A DNA stretch of 36,130 bases from an uncultured bacterium (GTDB lineage: Bacteria > Myxococcota_A > Polyangia > Polyangiales > Houyiibacteriaceae), in NCBI GenBank assembly GCA_937998345.1, contig CALLDH010000127.1, positions 1 to 36,130 of the forward strand. The letters are read 5' to 3'. Made by a program: the position numbers and the translations under genes. The notes beneath the pieces are model-generated. The model was not told where the DNA came from and did no database searches. It was given only the letters and a program-made list of their open reading frames with translations. Of the stretch, positions 13,945 through 23,790 are shown piece after piece. The first letter of the stretch is position 1. Every line of letters starts with the position of its first letter.

Positions 13945-15879
13945 TTAGAAGATCATGGCTGCGCGCAGCTGTACGGTCCAGAGCCAGGCGTCGTTGAAGC
14001 CGGCGTTTGTAAAGGCTTGTTTCGGTTGCATCATGCCCGTTTCGAGGTCGACCCAGATGATGTCCTTGGCACCCATCTTCGCACGAATGGCGAGGTCGGC
14101 CTCCCAGCCCATGAAGCAGCCCGGGTCGAAGCCACATTTACCGTTTTGGTTGCCTGTGCCGTATATCGTCGAATCGAGTGCACTGGCCCAAGCGATCAGG
14201 AACTGCGTGTGCACCTCGAGCCCCGGGACAACCGTGAAACGGAAACTCGGCATCAAGTACTTCGAGTTCCAGACGCTGCCATTGGCGCCAAGCTCCTGGG
14301 CGCCAAGCGGGGCAAGGGCCTGATACGTCAGTGCCTTGAGCGCAACCTGGTACATCAACATCCCTACCTTGACGTTCTCGTTGAAGCCCCGGGTAGTGAG
14401 TTTCTTGCTTCCCGGGTCCTCGGTGAAGGAGAGGACGCTCGAGTCGCCCGATGACCAGCCACCATCGAGGTTGGTAGCCCAGCTGCCCTCGTTCAAGAGG
14501 CCGATCCGGGCCATTACATTGTGGATGCCCGCGTCGCCCCTGGGACAGACATCGATGGTACAAACTTGACCTGGCCCGACGCCGGTGAAGGCCAATGCGC
14601 CACTATGACCGAGGATCGTGTGCCACTCGCCCTCGGTCGTGATCGCCAAGTTCCGTTTCTTCTTCAACGTGTGCTTCAGTCGCCATGACACGTCAGGGAT
14701 GATGATCCGGCTCTGGGTTGAACGCTGCCATCGATACACGACGTAGGCTCCCGCGAACAGCTCGTCGGTTGCGCCGCGGCCATAATCTTCATCGAACCAG
14801 GCGAGGACGTTGACGATCTCGCTCGTGCGCCGGTCGAGGTTGGTCAAGTAAGCCAGCGGAAACGTCGAGCGCTCGTCCCAGGTAGTATGGAACGGCTGGA
14901 CGTTGGGCTGGGCGCTTGGCGGGTCTGGAAAGGAGGTGACCGCACCGACGATCGGATCCTGCGAGAGTCGGTCGTAGACGAACGCATAGAGAAGCGGGGT
15001 CGAGCGCGTGTCGCCCTTGCTGATGCCTCGCGCCAGTGTGACCGGTCGTGTGGCGAACAAGATACGGTCGAACGTCTCGCCTCGGTAGAACTCACCCCAT
15101 TCGGCGAGGCCGTTGCCCGCGTGCGTCAGTTGGCCCATGCCCCAGTGTGATTCCATTCGGCCGACTCGGATTTGACCGATGGGGACCAAGAACTCGATCC
15201 AGGCACGCTCCAGCTTCAGCGACTCGGTGAGATCGAAACCATTGCGGTCGGTCTTGGACTGGTCGACCGCGAAGAGCGGAACGCCGAATACGCGATTATT
15301 GTCGCCGTACACGACGTTGTCCAAGCCGTCGATCGTGAAGCGTAGACGCGCGATCGGAAGGTCAGGGTTCGGGCCGTAGGTGACTTCCGGATCGAGACGC
15401 AGTCGCATCTCGCCGTACGAGGCGTTCTTGCTCGGGAAGGCCGATTCGCTGGGGATGCTTCCCTTCGGCATCGGTGCGTTGCCGATCCAGTTGTAGCGAG
15501 TGCGGTAGTATCCGTGGAACTTGAACTGAAGCGGGACCGCGTCTTCGCCTTTCTGGCGAACGCTTTGTCCGACCTCGCCCATGCTGCTGCGAATCCTTTC
15601 TCGCTCAGCCGCCTCGGTGCCCATCCCGGCCTCACCGACTTTGGCCGGCGTACTCGCGCTCACCGGCCGGGCGCCGACGACCGTTGGCGTTTCGGAGTCG
15701 GCTTCCATGGCCCTGATCTTGTCGAGCTCCGACATCGGCTCTTCGGCTTCCGTGGCTTCGGCCGCAGGCGCGTCTGGCGGAGATTCATCCTTGTTGTCGC
15801 CTGCGTACTGCGCGGCAGCCGGGCCGGTTGACAACAACGCCGCCATGAATGCGACGAGTGCGATCCATCCATACTTCAC
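13945..15879 (-). CDS. Large putative outer-membrane beta-barrel protein
   Basis: About 644 residues from the GTG at 15879, preferred because GGAGG lies six bases upstream; the ATG seven codons earlier has no such site. The signal peptide ends at GPAAAQ. A charged, Glu/Ala-rich segment with coiled-coil character (about residues 30-110, ELDKIRAMEADSE) leads into a long beta-rich region of alternating aromatic and polar strands, ending in AAMIF, a terminal Phe as in many outer-membrane barrels. RVGRMESHWGMGQLTHAGNG resembles motifs of porin-like proteins. It may match an uncharacterised myxobacterial family of such proteins (possibly TIGR04551), but I cannot confirm that. Function unknown. Confidence 0.8.
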   Translation of the reverse strand: MKYGWIALVAFMAALLSTGPAAAQYAGDNKDESPPDAPAAEATEAEEPMSELDKIRAMEADSETPTVVGARPVSASTPAKVGEAGMGTEAAERERIRSSMGEVGQSVRQKGEDAVPLQFKFHGYYRTRYNWIGNAPMPKGSIPSESAFPSKNASYGEMRLRLDPEVTYGPNPDLPIARLRFTIDGLDNVVYGDNNRVFGVPLFAVDQSKTDRNGFDLTESLKLERAWIEFLVPIGQIRVGRMESHWGMGQLTHAGNGLAEWGEFYRGETFDRILFATRPVTLARGISKGDTRSTPLLYAFVYDRLSQDPIVGAVTSFPDPPSAQPNVQPFHTTWDERSTFPLAYLTNLDRRTSEIVNVLAWFDEDYGRGATDELFAGAYVVYRWQRSTQSRIIIPDVSWRLKHTLKKKRNLAITTEGEWHTILGHSGALAFTGVGPGQVCTIDVCPRGDAGIHNVMARIGLLNEGSWATNLDGGWSSGDSSVLSFTEDPGSKKLTTRGFNENVKVGMLMYQVALKALTYQALAPLGAQELGANGSVWNSKYLMPSFRFTVVPGLEVHTQFLIAWASALDSTIYGTGNQNGKCGFDPGCFMGWEADLAIRAKMGAKDIIWVDLETGMMQPKQAFTNAGFNDAWLWTVQLRAAMIF

Positions 15880-16071
15880 AACGCACCTCCACCTGCTCAT
15901 CGAGAGCGTACCGAATCGGGGGCCCGGAATCGTTGTGGACCCCGGTGCAACGGAGAATGCACAAAGGCGCAACGTTCTGTCTACCCTCTTCTTTGTAGGT
16001 TAGCGGTGAACGCAGATTAAACGTGAGCACGCGCACATTCTGCGCCTGTCGCCGTTCGGCACCGGCAGCTC

Positions 16072-17811
16072 TCATCGGTCGGAGCGTACGAGTATCCACT
16101 GCCGGTTACCCACGCTCGCGTGAACCTGGACCGGCGCCGCGCCGAGAGCCTCCGCCCACGCGGGGATCGTTGGTTCCGCGATGAAGGCGACTCTATAGCC
16201 TTCGAGCGCGTTGTTCAACACCGAACGGAAGAACACCTGCGCATCCATATCGGCCTGGGCGCGTTTCCCGACGGCCGCCTCGGCCATGCCGTTGCCGAGC
16301 TGCCGTGGAATGAACTCCTGCGCAGTGGACTCGGGGACGACGAGCACCTCGGGTTTGCGAACGCGCACGTCGCCGTACGGCGCGTCGATCTCTTCCGAAC
16401 CGACGAGCGGATTGCGCTCTGGGATCGGCCTTCGGCTGACTCGCTGCAGGCGATAGGGCGCGTCGCCGGATACATCAAAGTGCGGAAGATGAACCAGCCA
16501 CCCGTACGTTTCGACCACCGTGCCTTCATCCAAACCGTCCAGGTACGCCCGCACTTCGTTCCGCGCGTCGCCGTGCTGAGTCAACTGCACCTCGAAGCTG
16601 TGCCCGGCGGCCCACACCACGAGCGCCGCGAGGACCCCCTGCGCCGCGCGGAGCGCGTGTCCATCCGTCGAGGCGAAACGCGAGAGCAGCGCTGCCGACG
16701 CCACACCGCCGTAGTACGCCAGCCAGAACCCAAAGGGCAGCACGAAGCGATGCTCGCAACGCCCAACGACGAGAGTAAAGAACAGGATGCTGCTCATGCC
16801 CGCGCAGAGAGGCAGCAAGCGGAACGTGCGCGAACGGACACCTTCGCCGCCGCGGTTGACGATGACGATGCCAACCCCGACCCAGCAAAGCGCGACGACC
16901 AACCACGGCCAGTAATAGGTCTCTTGACCAAGTCCGATGTCGATGATGTTGGTGAGGACGCCCTTGGGTGTTCTCGCATAGCTCATCCAGTCCTGGCTGG
17001 CGCCGCCCGTAAGCTCGCGAAGCCGGGCGACGAAACCAGTTGGGTTGAGGAGACCCCCGCCGAGGAGACCCAGAGAGAGCGCGCCGGCCAAAGTCGCAAA
17101 AGCCGTGTTCCGGTAGTGTGCTGCACGCGGGCCGAAGGGTTGATCGCTTCGCAGCGGCAACAACAGAACGTAGATCAGGCCGGGCAGCACGAAGCCGGCG
17201 TACGCCTGATCTTTGGTCGCTACCGCTGCACCGGCGAGGACTCCAAAGAGGATGTAGTCGCGGCGATTCCGTGTTTCGGCGACGGCCAGGAGCCGGTCGA
17301 TCGCGAGCGCCGTCCACATCAAGTAGGGCCCGTCGAGGTTGCTGACCCGGCCGTAGTACGCGAACGACAGGCAGGTGGCAGCCCACACCGCTGCCCAGCG
17401 GCCAGCCTCGGCGTTCACCGTTCGCCGCGCGATCCGCGCGAGCACCAGCAAGGCGATGCAGGCCATGATCACGCCCACGAGCTTCGCGACGAGTGAGCAA
17501 CCGGTCATCACCGGCACGGTGAGGATCTGATCCATCAACGCTGGCAGTGTCCATTCCTCTGCCCCGAGTGCGGCGGGCAAGAGGATCGGGATGCAGAGCA
17601 GCGCGATCACCGCGTTGTGAAACAGTGGGTATCGATGCCCTTGTCCGGGGGTCAGATTGATCGCCAGACCCGCAAAGAAGTCGCGAGGCGCGATGCCGTC
17701 ATTCTCCCAGCCGTACGCGCCGGGCAAGTCCCAGCCCACCGCGATCAGCTGAGAGAGCGCGAAGATGAGGACGATCCAGCCGACCGTTCGATCTTCCCGT
17801 ATGAGCTTCAT
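16072..17811 (-). CDS. Polytopic GT39/PMT-like glycosyltransferase
   Basis: A 579-residue membrane protein with about 9-11 hydrophobic helices, then a soluble C-terminal domain of roughly 150 residues. The first periplasmic loop, following VGWDLPGAYGWENDGIAPRD, carries acidic residues as in the PMT/ArnT family (GT-C fold), which transfer a sugar from a polyprenyl-phosphate donor outside the cytoplasm. The start ATG overlaps the stop of the upstream GT2 gene by 4 bases. That gene is a polyprenyl-phosphate sugar synthase type, which supports the assignment: donor made by one, sugar used by the other. Acceptor (protein, lipid or polysaccharide) unknown. Confidence 0.85.
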   Translation of the reverse strand: MKLIREDRTVGWIVLIFALSQLIAVGWDLPGAYGWENDGIAPRDFFAGLAINLTPGQGHRYPLFHNAVIALLCIPILLPAALGAEEWTLPALMDQILTVPVMTGCSLVAKLVGVIMACIALLVLARIARRTVNAEAGRWAAVWAATCLSFAYYGRVSNLDGPYLMWTALAIDRLLAVAETRNRRDYILFGVLAGAAVATKDQAYAGFVLPGLIYVLLLPLRSDQPFGPRAAHYRNTAFATLAGALSLGLLGGGLLNPTGFVARLRELTGGASQDWMSYARTPKGVLTNIIDIGLGQETYYWPWLVVALCWVGVGIVIVNRGGEGVRSRTFRLLPLCAGMSSILFFTLVVGRCEHRFVLPFGFWLAYYGGVASAALLSRFASTDGHALRAAQGVLAALVVWAAGHSFEVQLTQHGDARNEVRAYLDGLDEGTVVETYGWLVHLPHFDVSGDAPYRLQRVSRRPIPERNPLVGSEEIDAPYGDVRVRKPEVLVVPESTAQEFIPRQLGNGMAEAAVGKRAQADMDAQVFFRSVLNNALEGYRVAFIAEPTIPAWAEALGAAPVQVHASVGNRQWILVRSDR

Positions 17812-18512
17812 GTCCCGGCGAAGCGGAGCTTGTATGCGTAGAGCCGGCCCAGGTGGCGAAGGAAGTTCAGCTGCTCCTTGAGCGAGAGCTTGCTTTCGCC
17901 GTGTTGCCGGTCCGCGAAGTGGATTGGGACTTCGCTCGCGTGGTTGAAATCACCCTTCACGAAAATCTCGAGGGCGATCTTATAGCCGATGGGAGAGAGG
18001 CGGCCCGCATCCGGCATCTCGGCGCGACGGAAGGCGAAGAAGCCGCTCATCGGGTCTTTGAGGGGGCAGAGCGGTCGCGCGAGGAGCGAGGGGATGATGG
18101 AGTTCAGCTGGCGAAAGAAGCTCCAGTCATCGTGAATCGAGCCTCCTTGGACATAGCGTGAGCCGAGCACGAAATCGCTTTCACCGCGTTGCAGCCGCTC
18201 GACCATGGCTGGGATCGCGCTCGGCGGATGGGAGAGGTCGGCGTCCATCACGACGACGATGTCTCCCGACGAGACCGCGATTCCGTGAATCACCGCAGTA
18301 GCTAGGCCGCGCTCGCCCTTTCGAACCACGATGCGAACCGGAAAGCGCTCGGACAGCTCGGCGCAGATCTCCTCGGAGCCGTCTTGCGAGTCGTCATCGA
18401 TGAACAGAAGCTCGTAATCGTCTGCGAGGCCGGCGCAGGCCTCGTCCACGGCTTTGGCCACGTGCGGCAAGTTTGCGGCTTCGCGGTACGTTGGCACGAC
18501 GATGGAAATCAC
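17808..18512 (-). CDS. GT2 polyprenyl-phosphate sugar synthase (DPM1-like)
   Basis: A 234-residue GT-A glycosyltransferase of family 2. It has the start VVPTYREAANL, the nucleotide-binding FIDDDSQDGS, and the metal-binding MDADLSHPP (DxD, near residue 92), then LGSRYV and DPMSGFFAFRR, all typical of dolichol/polyprenol-phosphate mannose synthases. It lacks the C-terminal membrane helices of some relatives, like the short DPM1-type enzymes. It should move a hexose from a nucleotide sugar to a polyprenyl phosphate at the inner face of the membrane. Translationally coupled to the GT39-like gene. It is divergent from the DXD glycosyltransferase, with 95 bases between the genes. Confidence 0.92.
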   Translation of the reverse strand: MISIVVPTYREAANLPHVAKAVDEACAGLADDYELLFIDDDSQDGSEEICAELSERFPVRIVVRKGERGLATAVIHGIAVSSGDIVVVMDADLSHPPSAIPAMVERLQRGESDFVLGSRYVQGGSIHDDWSFFRQLNSIIPSLLARPLCPLKDPMSGFFAFRRAEMPDAGRLSPIGYKIALEIFVKGDFNHASEVPIHFADRQHGESKLSLKEQLNFLRHLGRLYAYKLRFAGT

Positions 18513-18607
18513 GGAGGGCCCTCTAGCACAATTCCGCTTCAGCGTGGGGTCTGGCTCAGTGGCACGGCCTGAGTGCCTGGGTTAGAAGTCCTGTTGAGGT
18601 TGGCGGC

Positions 18608-19564
18608 TTGATTCCTTCGATTGCGCACTTTGTTTGGTACGGAACCAGGCTGCCGTATCTGCACGCCCTGGCGATTCGCTCCGCCGCGACGCACGGCGGG
18701 TTCGACGCGGTGCGACTTCATCATACCGACCCGCTCGAAGAGCTTCCGCACGTTCGTGACCTGTATGAGCTCTCCAACGTCGAGCTCGTTGCGCTCGACG
18801 ACCGCGCGCTTTGTGAGGAGGCCAGTGGGCCAGCGCTTGCCAACCTGATCAGCAAGTTGAAGTCGCCCGTTGCTCGCTCGAACCTCGTGCGTACCGCATT
18901 GGTCTATCGTGACGGTGGCGTATATCTGGACATGGACACGCTCACGATTCGGCCGTTCGATGAAGTTCGGGCGCGCGCACCTGGATTTCTCGGGGAGGAG
19001 CACATCGTGTTTCCCGAGGAAGTGGTTACGTCCTGGGACCCGCGAGTTCAGGTCAAAGCGTACCTCAAGACCACGGTTCGCGACGTGTTTCGCCGACTCC
19101 CGCACGGCTATCGCCACTTCCCTCGCATCGAGCAGCACTACCATCGGGCGGTCAATGGGGCGATCATGGGCGGCGTGTCAGGGCATCCGTTCTGCGCGGA
19201 GTACCTCACCGCCATGACGCAGGTGCCGCAGGCTCGCTGGAACAAGCCCCACGCGCTCGGCACTCATCTGCTGCAGTCGGTATACAAACGCTACACCGGA
19301 GACGACCTGCACACTTTTCCTCCACCGTATTTCTACCCTCTGTCACCCGAGATTAGTGCGCACTGGTTTCGCTTCTACCGGAATGGGGTCGACCCGATGG
19401 AAGCACTTGCACCGTCGACGTGCTGTGTGCATTGGTACGCATCGGTTCGCACCAAGAAGATCGTAGCGACGATGGACGAGGCGGAGCTGCGGCGTGTCGC
19501 GGGTCAGCAGCTCTTTGCGGCTCTGGCGGCCCGTGTGCTCGATGGCGAGCTCATCGATCAATGA
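18608..19564 (+). CDS. Glycosyltransferase with DXD motif (Gly_transf_sug type)
   Basis: A 318-residue soluble protein beginning IPSIAHFVWYG, with the central motif VYRDGGVYLDMDT (DMD near residue 115), characteristic of the DXD sugar-binding family that includes capsular and Och1-like mannosyl- and galactosyltransferases. The C-terminal HWYASVRTKK is also a family-type ending. The start is a TTG, supported by GAGG eight bases upstream and by the family's usual N-terminus; no ATG or GTG fits as well. Its 3' end overlaps the convergent asparagine synthetase by 14 bases. It probably acts in surface polysaccharide or glycolipid synthesis. Confidence 0.88.
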   Translation: MIPSIAHFVWYGTRLPYLHALAIRSAATHGGFDAVRLHHTDPLEELPHVRDLYELSNVELVALDDRALCEEASGPALANLISKLKSPVARSNLVRTALVYRDGGVYLDMDTLTIRPFDEVRARAPGFLGEEHIVFPEEVVTSWDPRVQVKAYLKTTVRDVFRRLPHGYRHFPRIEQHYHRAVNGAIMGGVSGHPFCAEYLTAMTQVPQARWNKPHALGTHLLQSVYKRYTGDDLHTFPPPYFYPLSPEISAHWFRFYRNGVDPMEALAPSTCCVHWYASVRTKKIVATMDEAELRRVAGQQLFAALAARVLDGELIDQ

Positions 19565-21422
19565 ACTCCCGATACCAAAGTTCGAGCATCATGAGCGCCC
19601 AAATTTGATCGCCGCGTGGCTCTCCGCGCTGGTGCTGCCGGAGCAGTGCCTCGATGGCAGCCGGCTCGAAGATTCCGCGCTCGCGTGCTGTCTGGTCGAG
19701 CAAGACGTCACGCGACAGCGGTGCGAGGTCTTCCTTCATCCAGCGATCGACTGGCAGGCCGAAACCTTGCTTTCGCCGTGTCAGGATCTTTTCCGGGAGG
19801 AGCGGCTTGGCGACTTCCCGGAGGATGAGCTTGGTCGTGAGTCCGCGGAGCTTCATCGCGCCTGGTACGGACGCCGCGAAGGCCATCAGCTCCTGGTCGA
19901 CGAGCGGACATCGCACCTCCAGGGAGTGCGCCATCGACGCGATGTCGACCTTTGTGAGAATGTCATCACTGAGGTAGGTCTGGATGTCGAGGTCGAGAAG
20001 GCGGTTGACCGGGTCCGGGGCCGTCGATGCCGCGTAGAGCTCGCCAAAGCGGCGCGCAACGAGGTCCTCGGCGAAGCGCTCGCGCATGGCAGGCCCGTAG
20101 AGAGCGACGCGGTCTTCATGCGGGATGTGCGCCGCCAGACCGAGGAAGCGCACGTGCTCCGGCTCCATGAGTCGGCGACCGTAGTCGCGCACTTGCGTTG
20201 CGGCGGGGATCGGGATGCTGCCAAGCGCCTTCGCGAGCGCCTTGGGCAGTGGTCCGGGGAGTCCTCGGAGCAAACGCGCCGTGCGCGAGTGCGAATAGCG
20301 GCGGTAGCCGGCAAACGCCTCGTCGGCACCGTCGCCGCTGAGCGCAACGGTGACGCCGGTGCGCGTGTACTGACATAGGTACCAGGTCGGGAGCGCCGAG
20401 CTGTCGGCAAAGGGCTCGCCGTAGTGCCGAACGAACTCGGGGATGACGGAAGCCATGTCGGGCTCGACCACGATTTCGTGGTGATCGGTGCTGTAGCGAT
20501 CCGACACCATCTTTGCGTACGGAAGCTCGCTGAAATCCTTGCTGGTGAAGCCCACTGAGAATGTCTTGACCGGCTGTGACGACTGCATCGCCATCATCGC
20601 CACGATGAGCGACGAGTCGAGACCACCCGAAAGAAACGCCCCGAGCGGAACATCCGACACCATGCGAACTCGAACCGCGTCCTCGACCTGCGCGTGCAGG
20701 CGTTCGGTCAGCTCAGCGAGGGAACCAGTCGCGGGTTGGTCGAAGCGAAGTTGGAAATAACGTTCCGGCTCCCTGATGCGCCCCGCCTCGCAGATCAGCC
20801 GGCAGCCGGCTGGTAGCTTTCGGACACCTTCGAATGCGGTCCACGGGGACGGCACGTACTGCAGCGAAAGGAACGCGTCGATCGCATCGATGCGGGGGCG
20901 TCGCTCGAAACGACCGGACTCTGCCAGGGCCCCGAGCTCGGAAGCAAACACGAGACCGCGGGGATCCACGTGATAGAAGAGGGGCTTCTTGCCGAATCGA
21001 TCGCGAGCGAGCACCAGCCGGCGGCGCGGTCCGTCCCAGAGCGCGAGAGCGAACATTCCGCGCAGGTGATCGAGGAAATCGACCCCCTTTTCCTCGTAGA
21101 GGTGGACGATCACTTCGGAGTCGGAACGGGACTTGAACGTGTGACCCTTAGCCTCCAGGTCGCGGCGAAGCGCTTGGAAGTTGTAGATCTCGCCGTTCAC
21201 GATGACCGCGACCGAGCCGTCCTCGTTGGTCATCGGCTGGGCGCCCTCCGGCCGGAGGTCGATGATCGACAGTCGCCGATGACCGAGCACGCAGGGGCCG
21301 TCGGTCAGGTATCCGTGATCGTCGGGCCCGCGATGAACCATCGCGTCGCACATTCGCTGGACGGCTTCGCCATCTGGCGTCGCGTTCCGGTCGACCGCAA
21401 GCGTGCCCGCGATGCCACACAT
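19551..21422 (-). CDS. asnB: Asparagine synthetase (glutamine-hydrolysing), AsnB type
   Basis: A 623-residue two-domain amidotransferase. The mature N-terminus after Met removal is Cys 2 of MCGIAG, the class II glutaminase nucleophile; HRRLSIIDL and NGEIYNF belong to the glutaminase domain. The synthetase domain has the PP-loop SGGLDSSLI near residue 265. The paralogues found in polysaccharide and natural-product clusters often amidate a sugar acid or another carboxylate instead of making free asparagine. Here the gene is last in an operon with an MMPL exporter (4-base gap) and a patatin lipase, which favours a special role. The substrate cannot be read from sequence. Confidence 0.93.
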   Translation of the reverse strand: MCGIAGTLAVDRNATPDGEAVQRMCDAMVHRGPDDHGYLTDGPCVLGHRRLSIIDLRPEGAQPMTNEDGSVAVIVNGEIYNFQALRRDLEAKGHTFKSRSDSEVIVHLYEEKGVDFLDHLRGMFALALWDGPRRRLVLARDRFGKKPLFYHVDPRGLVFASELGALAESGRFERRPRIDAIDAFLSLQYVPSPWTAFEGVRKLPAGCRLICEAGRIREPERYFQLRFDQPATGSLAELTERLHAQVEDAVRVRMVSDVPLGAFLSGGLDSSLIVAMMAMQSSQPVKTFSVGFTSKDFSELPYAKMVSDRYSTDHHEIVVEPDMASVIPEFVRHYGEPFADSSALPTWYLCQYTRTGVTVALSGDGADEAFAGYRRYSHSRTARLLRGLPGPLPKALAKALGSIPIPAATQVRDYGRRLMEPEHVRFLGLAAHIPHEDRVALYGPAMRERFAEDLVARRFGELYAASTAPDPVNRLLDLDIQTYLSDDILTKVDIASMAHSLEVRCPLVDQELMAFAASVPGAMKLRGLTTKLILREVAKPLLPEKILTRRKQGFGLPVDRWMKEDLAPLSRDVLLDQTARERGIFEPAAIEALLRQHQRGEPRGDQIWALMMLELWYREFIDR

Positions 21423-21426
21423 TCGG

Positions 21427-23790
21427 TTATGCCCTCTTGGCCTGCTGAGGTGGGCACCAGGCCCGGAGCCAGATCAGGTTCACCGCCAGAGAGATGCCGA
21501 GGCCGATCACCCCGACCTGCCCCAGCGACCGAAGCCCGGGGCTGTCGGCGGTCATCAGGGCGCCAAACGCAACCATCGAAGTGAGCGTGGACGCGGCGAC
21601 CGCCTTGTAGGTCGCGTACTGCTGCCGCGGGCTGTCGTAGTCGTGTGCCCAGCGGACATGGACGGCGCCGTCGACGGTCAGACCGACGGTGACCGGCACC
21701 GCGAGAAGGTTGTAGAGATGGAGGTCGATCCCAAAGACAGCCAGGGTCGCCGCAAAGAAAACCGTGCTCAATGCCGTCGCGAGGAATACGTCGCGGGTCA
21801 CCACGAACGACCGGCTGGCGACGCCGGTGGCGACGATCAGGCCAAGGAATACCAGGGCAAGGATCCACGGCGCGTCTGCGATCAGGGCCGGGGTGACCTC
21901 GCCGAGGAGCGCGGCCCCCGATGCAAAGGTGACTTTGGGGTGCGCCTCTCGCAGTTGGTCGAGCCATGCGGCCAGCGCTTCCATGGCTCCGGCGTCCGAG
22001 CCCCGCAACGGGACGTAGATGACTCCGCTCTTGCCGACCGAGCCGTCTTTCAGGACCAGCGTTGCGGCGAGCCATTGGGGAATCTGATCCGGTTGTGGCG
22101 GCCCGTCGATGTCGACCCAGGGTTCGAGCTCGTCGAGCTCGTCGAGGAGCTCGCTGTCCTCGCGCTCGATCGCTTTCTCCCTCGCGCGTTCGATGGTTGT
22201 CTTGAGGTCAGCCAAGAGCTCGGTCTTCTCGTCGGAGTCCTCAGGGAAGATCACCTGCGCCGAGACCACGATCGGTTCGACGCCGAGTGCTTCCACGCCG
22301 CCCGCGGTCATCAGATCGTCATCGATCGCTGCGCTTACCGCTTCGCGCGACTCACCGATGTAGAGGGCGTTGATGTTCCCGCGGGCGCGCATCAAGGAGG
22401 CGTCGATGCCGTGTCCGACGCCTTTGGGCTGAAGCTTGCCCAAGTTGGGTTCAAAGCCGACCTGCAACGCGAACGGAACGGCCAAGAGCCCCGCTGCCAG
22501 CACGATCACGGCGAAGCGACGCGCGCTTCGGTCCTTTGCTGCCGGCGGTTGATGCACCGTGCTGCTGCCGGGGAGCAAGCGGACCATGTTCGGGAACACG
22601 GCGAGCGTCCAGAGCAGGGTCACGATGATGCCGAGCGAGGCCATCCATCCCATCTGCGCGAAACCCTGGAAATCGGTCATCGAGAGGGCGCCGAAGCCAC
22701 ACGCGGTGGTCAGGCCTGCGACCAGGAGCGACACCCATAACTCTTGCACGCTCGCCTTCGCCGCCGCGGCCGGCCCCAGGCCCTCTGCACGGGCAGACTG
22801 GTAGTGCATCAAGAGGTGAATGCCAAAGTCGATCGCCATGCCCGCGAGGATCGCAAGCGCGGCCGCACTGATGATGTTGATCTTGGGCTCGATGAGCGCG
22901 ATGAGACCGACGGCGACGGCAAGACCGCTCAACATGGGGACCATCAGCTGTACGACCGCCGTGAGATCTCGGAAGAACACCAGCACCATGAGCAGCGATC
23001 CCAGAGCAGCGAGGATCGACACCAGGCGAAGGTCGTTCAGGATGATACCGTGCTCGAGTGGAGCCACACGGTAGCGGCCGATGACTTCGATGCGCGTGCC
23101 CTCTGGCTGTGACTGCACCAGCGGGACGGTGATCGCTTCGGCGCGCTCCTTGATCATCCGGGCATAGCCGAGGTCCCCTGGAGAGCCGCTCAACATGACC
23201 TGTACGGCGCACACCGAGCCTTCGTCGTTGCATAGCGCTTGCGGACCTTCGTCTCCCTCTTTGCCGCCGCTGGCCTGCTTCGCGGATTCGCCGGTGAGCT
23301 GCCGGAGCACGATTCCGGCGGGGGAGATGTCGACCGCCTCTCGGACGGCGTCGCTGTCGGGAAGCTCCGGTGGGTCCGCGATGGTCACACAGAGCGGCGA
23401 TGCCTTGCAGACCTCCCAGTCGAGCGCCTCTTCCGCCAGCTCGTTCCACTCGTAGAGAGTGTCAGCATCGACGTAGTAAAGAGCGCGCTCAGTCAGCGCA
23501 TCTAGGCCGTAGCCGGTCATGACCCAGACGGTTTCGGGCCACTCCGCGAACGCCTCCGCGAGCTGATCGACGAGCGCCAGGTTGCGGTCCCGGTCGTCCG
23601 ATTCGACGAGGATCGTCAGGGGCTCTTCTAGCCCGAGCTTGTCGCGGGTGGCCTCGATCGATAGCACCGACACGGAATCGCTCGGAAGAAGGGCCTCGAG
23701 CCCCGTATCGAGCTGGAGGCCTCTTGCAATCCAAACCGCGAGCGACGCGAGACCGAGCGCAACGACGAGTGTCAGGAGTGATCGCGCCAC
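21427..23790 (-). CDS. MMPL/RND-family exporter
   Basis: A 787-residue membrane protein with two halves, each with a hydrophobic helix, a large periplasmic loop and a bundle of five or six helices. The first half has the family motif GMAIDFGIHLLMHY, the second VPVTVGLTVDGAVHVRWAHDY, both with the proton-relay Asp typical of MMPL and HpnN-type lipid exporters. The first periplasmic loop has four Cys (in CKASPLC and CNDEGSVC), which could form disulfides. It starts at a GTG and overlaps the patatin gene by 19 bases. Relatives export lipids, hopanoids or lipid-linked metabolites. The neighbouring patatin supports a lipid cargo, but that is inference. Confidence 0.92.
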   Translation of the reverse strand: MARSLLTLVVALGLASLAVWIARGLQLDTGLEALLPSDSVSVLSIEATRDKLGLEEPLTILVESDDRDRNLALVDQLAEAFAEWPETVWVMTGYGLDALTERALYYVDADTLYEWNELAEEALDWEVCKASPLCVTIADPPELPDSDAVREAVDISPAGIVLRQLTGESAKQASGGKEGDEGPQALCNDEGSVCAVQVMLSGSPGDLGYARMIKERAEAITVPLVQSQPEGTRIEVIGRYRVAPLEHGIILNDLRLVSILAALGSLLMVLVFFRDLTAVVQLMVPMLSGLAVAVGLIALIEPKINIISAAALAILAGMAIDFGIHLLMHYQSARAEGLGPAAAAKASVQELWVSLLVAGLTTACGFGALSMTDFQGFAQMGWMASLGIIVTLLWTLAVFPNMVRLLPGSSTVHQPPAAKDRSARRFAVIVLAAGLLAVPFALQVGFEPNLGKLQPKGVGHGIDASLMRARGNINALYIGESREAVSAAIDDDLMTAGGVEALGVEPIVVSAQVIFPEDSDEKTELLADLKTTIERAREKAIEREDSELLDELDELEPWVDIDGPPQPDQIPQWLAATLVLKDGSVGKSGVIYVPLRGSDAGAMEALAAWLDQLREAHPKVTFASGAALLGEVTPALIADAPWILALVFLGLIVATGVASRSFVVTRDVFLATALSTVFFAATLAVFGIDLHLYNLLAVPVTVGLTVDGAVHVRWAHDYDSPRQQYATYKAVAASTLTSMVAFGALMTADSPGLRSLGQVGVIGLGISLAVNLIWLRAWCPPQQAKRA

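Noticed and set aside
18513-18607. Imperfect hairpin around CTCAG...CTGAG between the two divergent glycosyltransferases
   Set aside because: The stem is short with a bulge, and it could equally be chance in a 95-base divergent promoter region.
21403-22740. Plus-strand ORF of 445 residues inside the MMPL gene
   Set aside because: It is antisense to a clear MMPL exporter and has shadow-frame composition rich in Arg, Asp, Gly and Gln.
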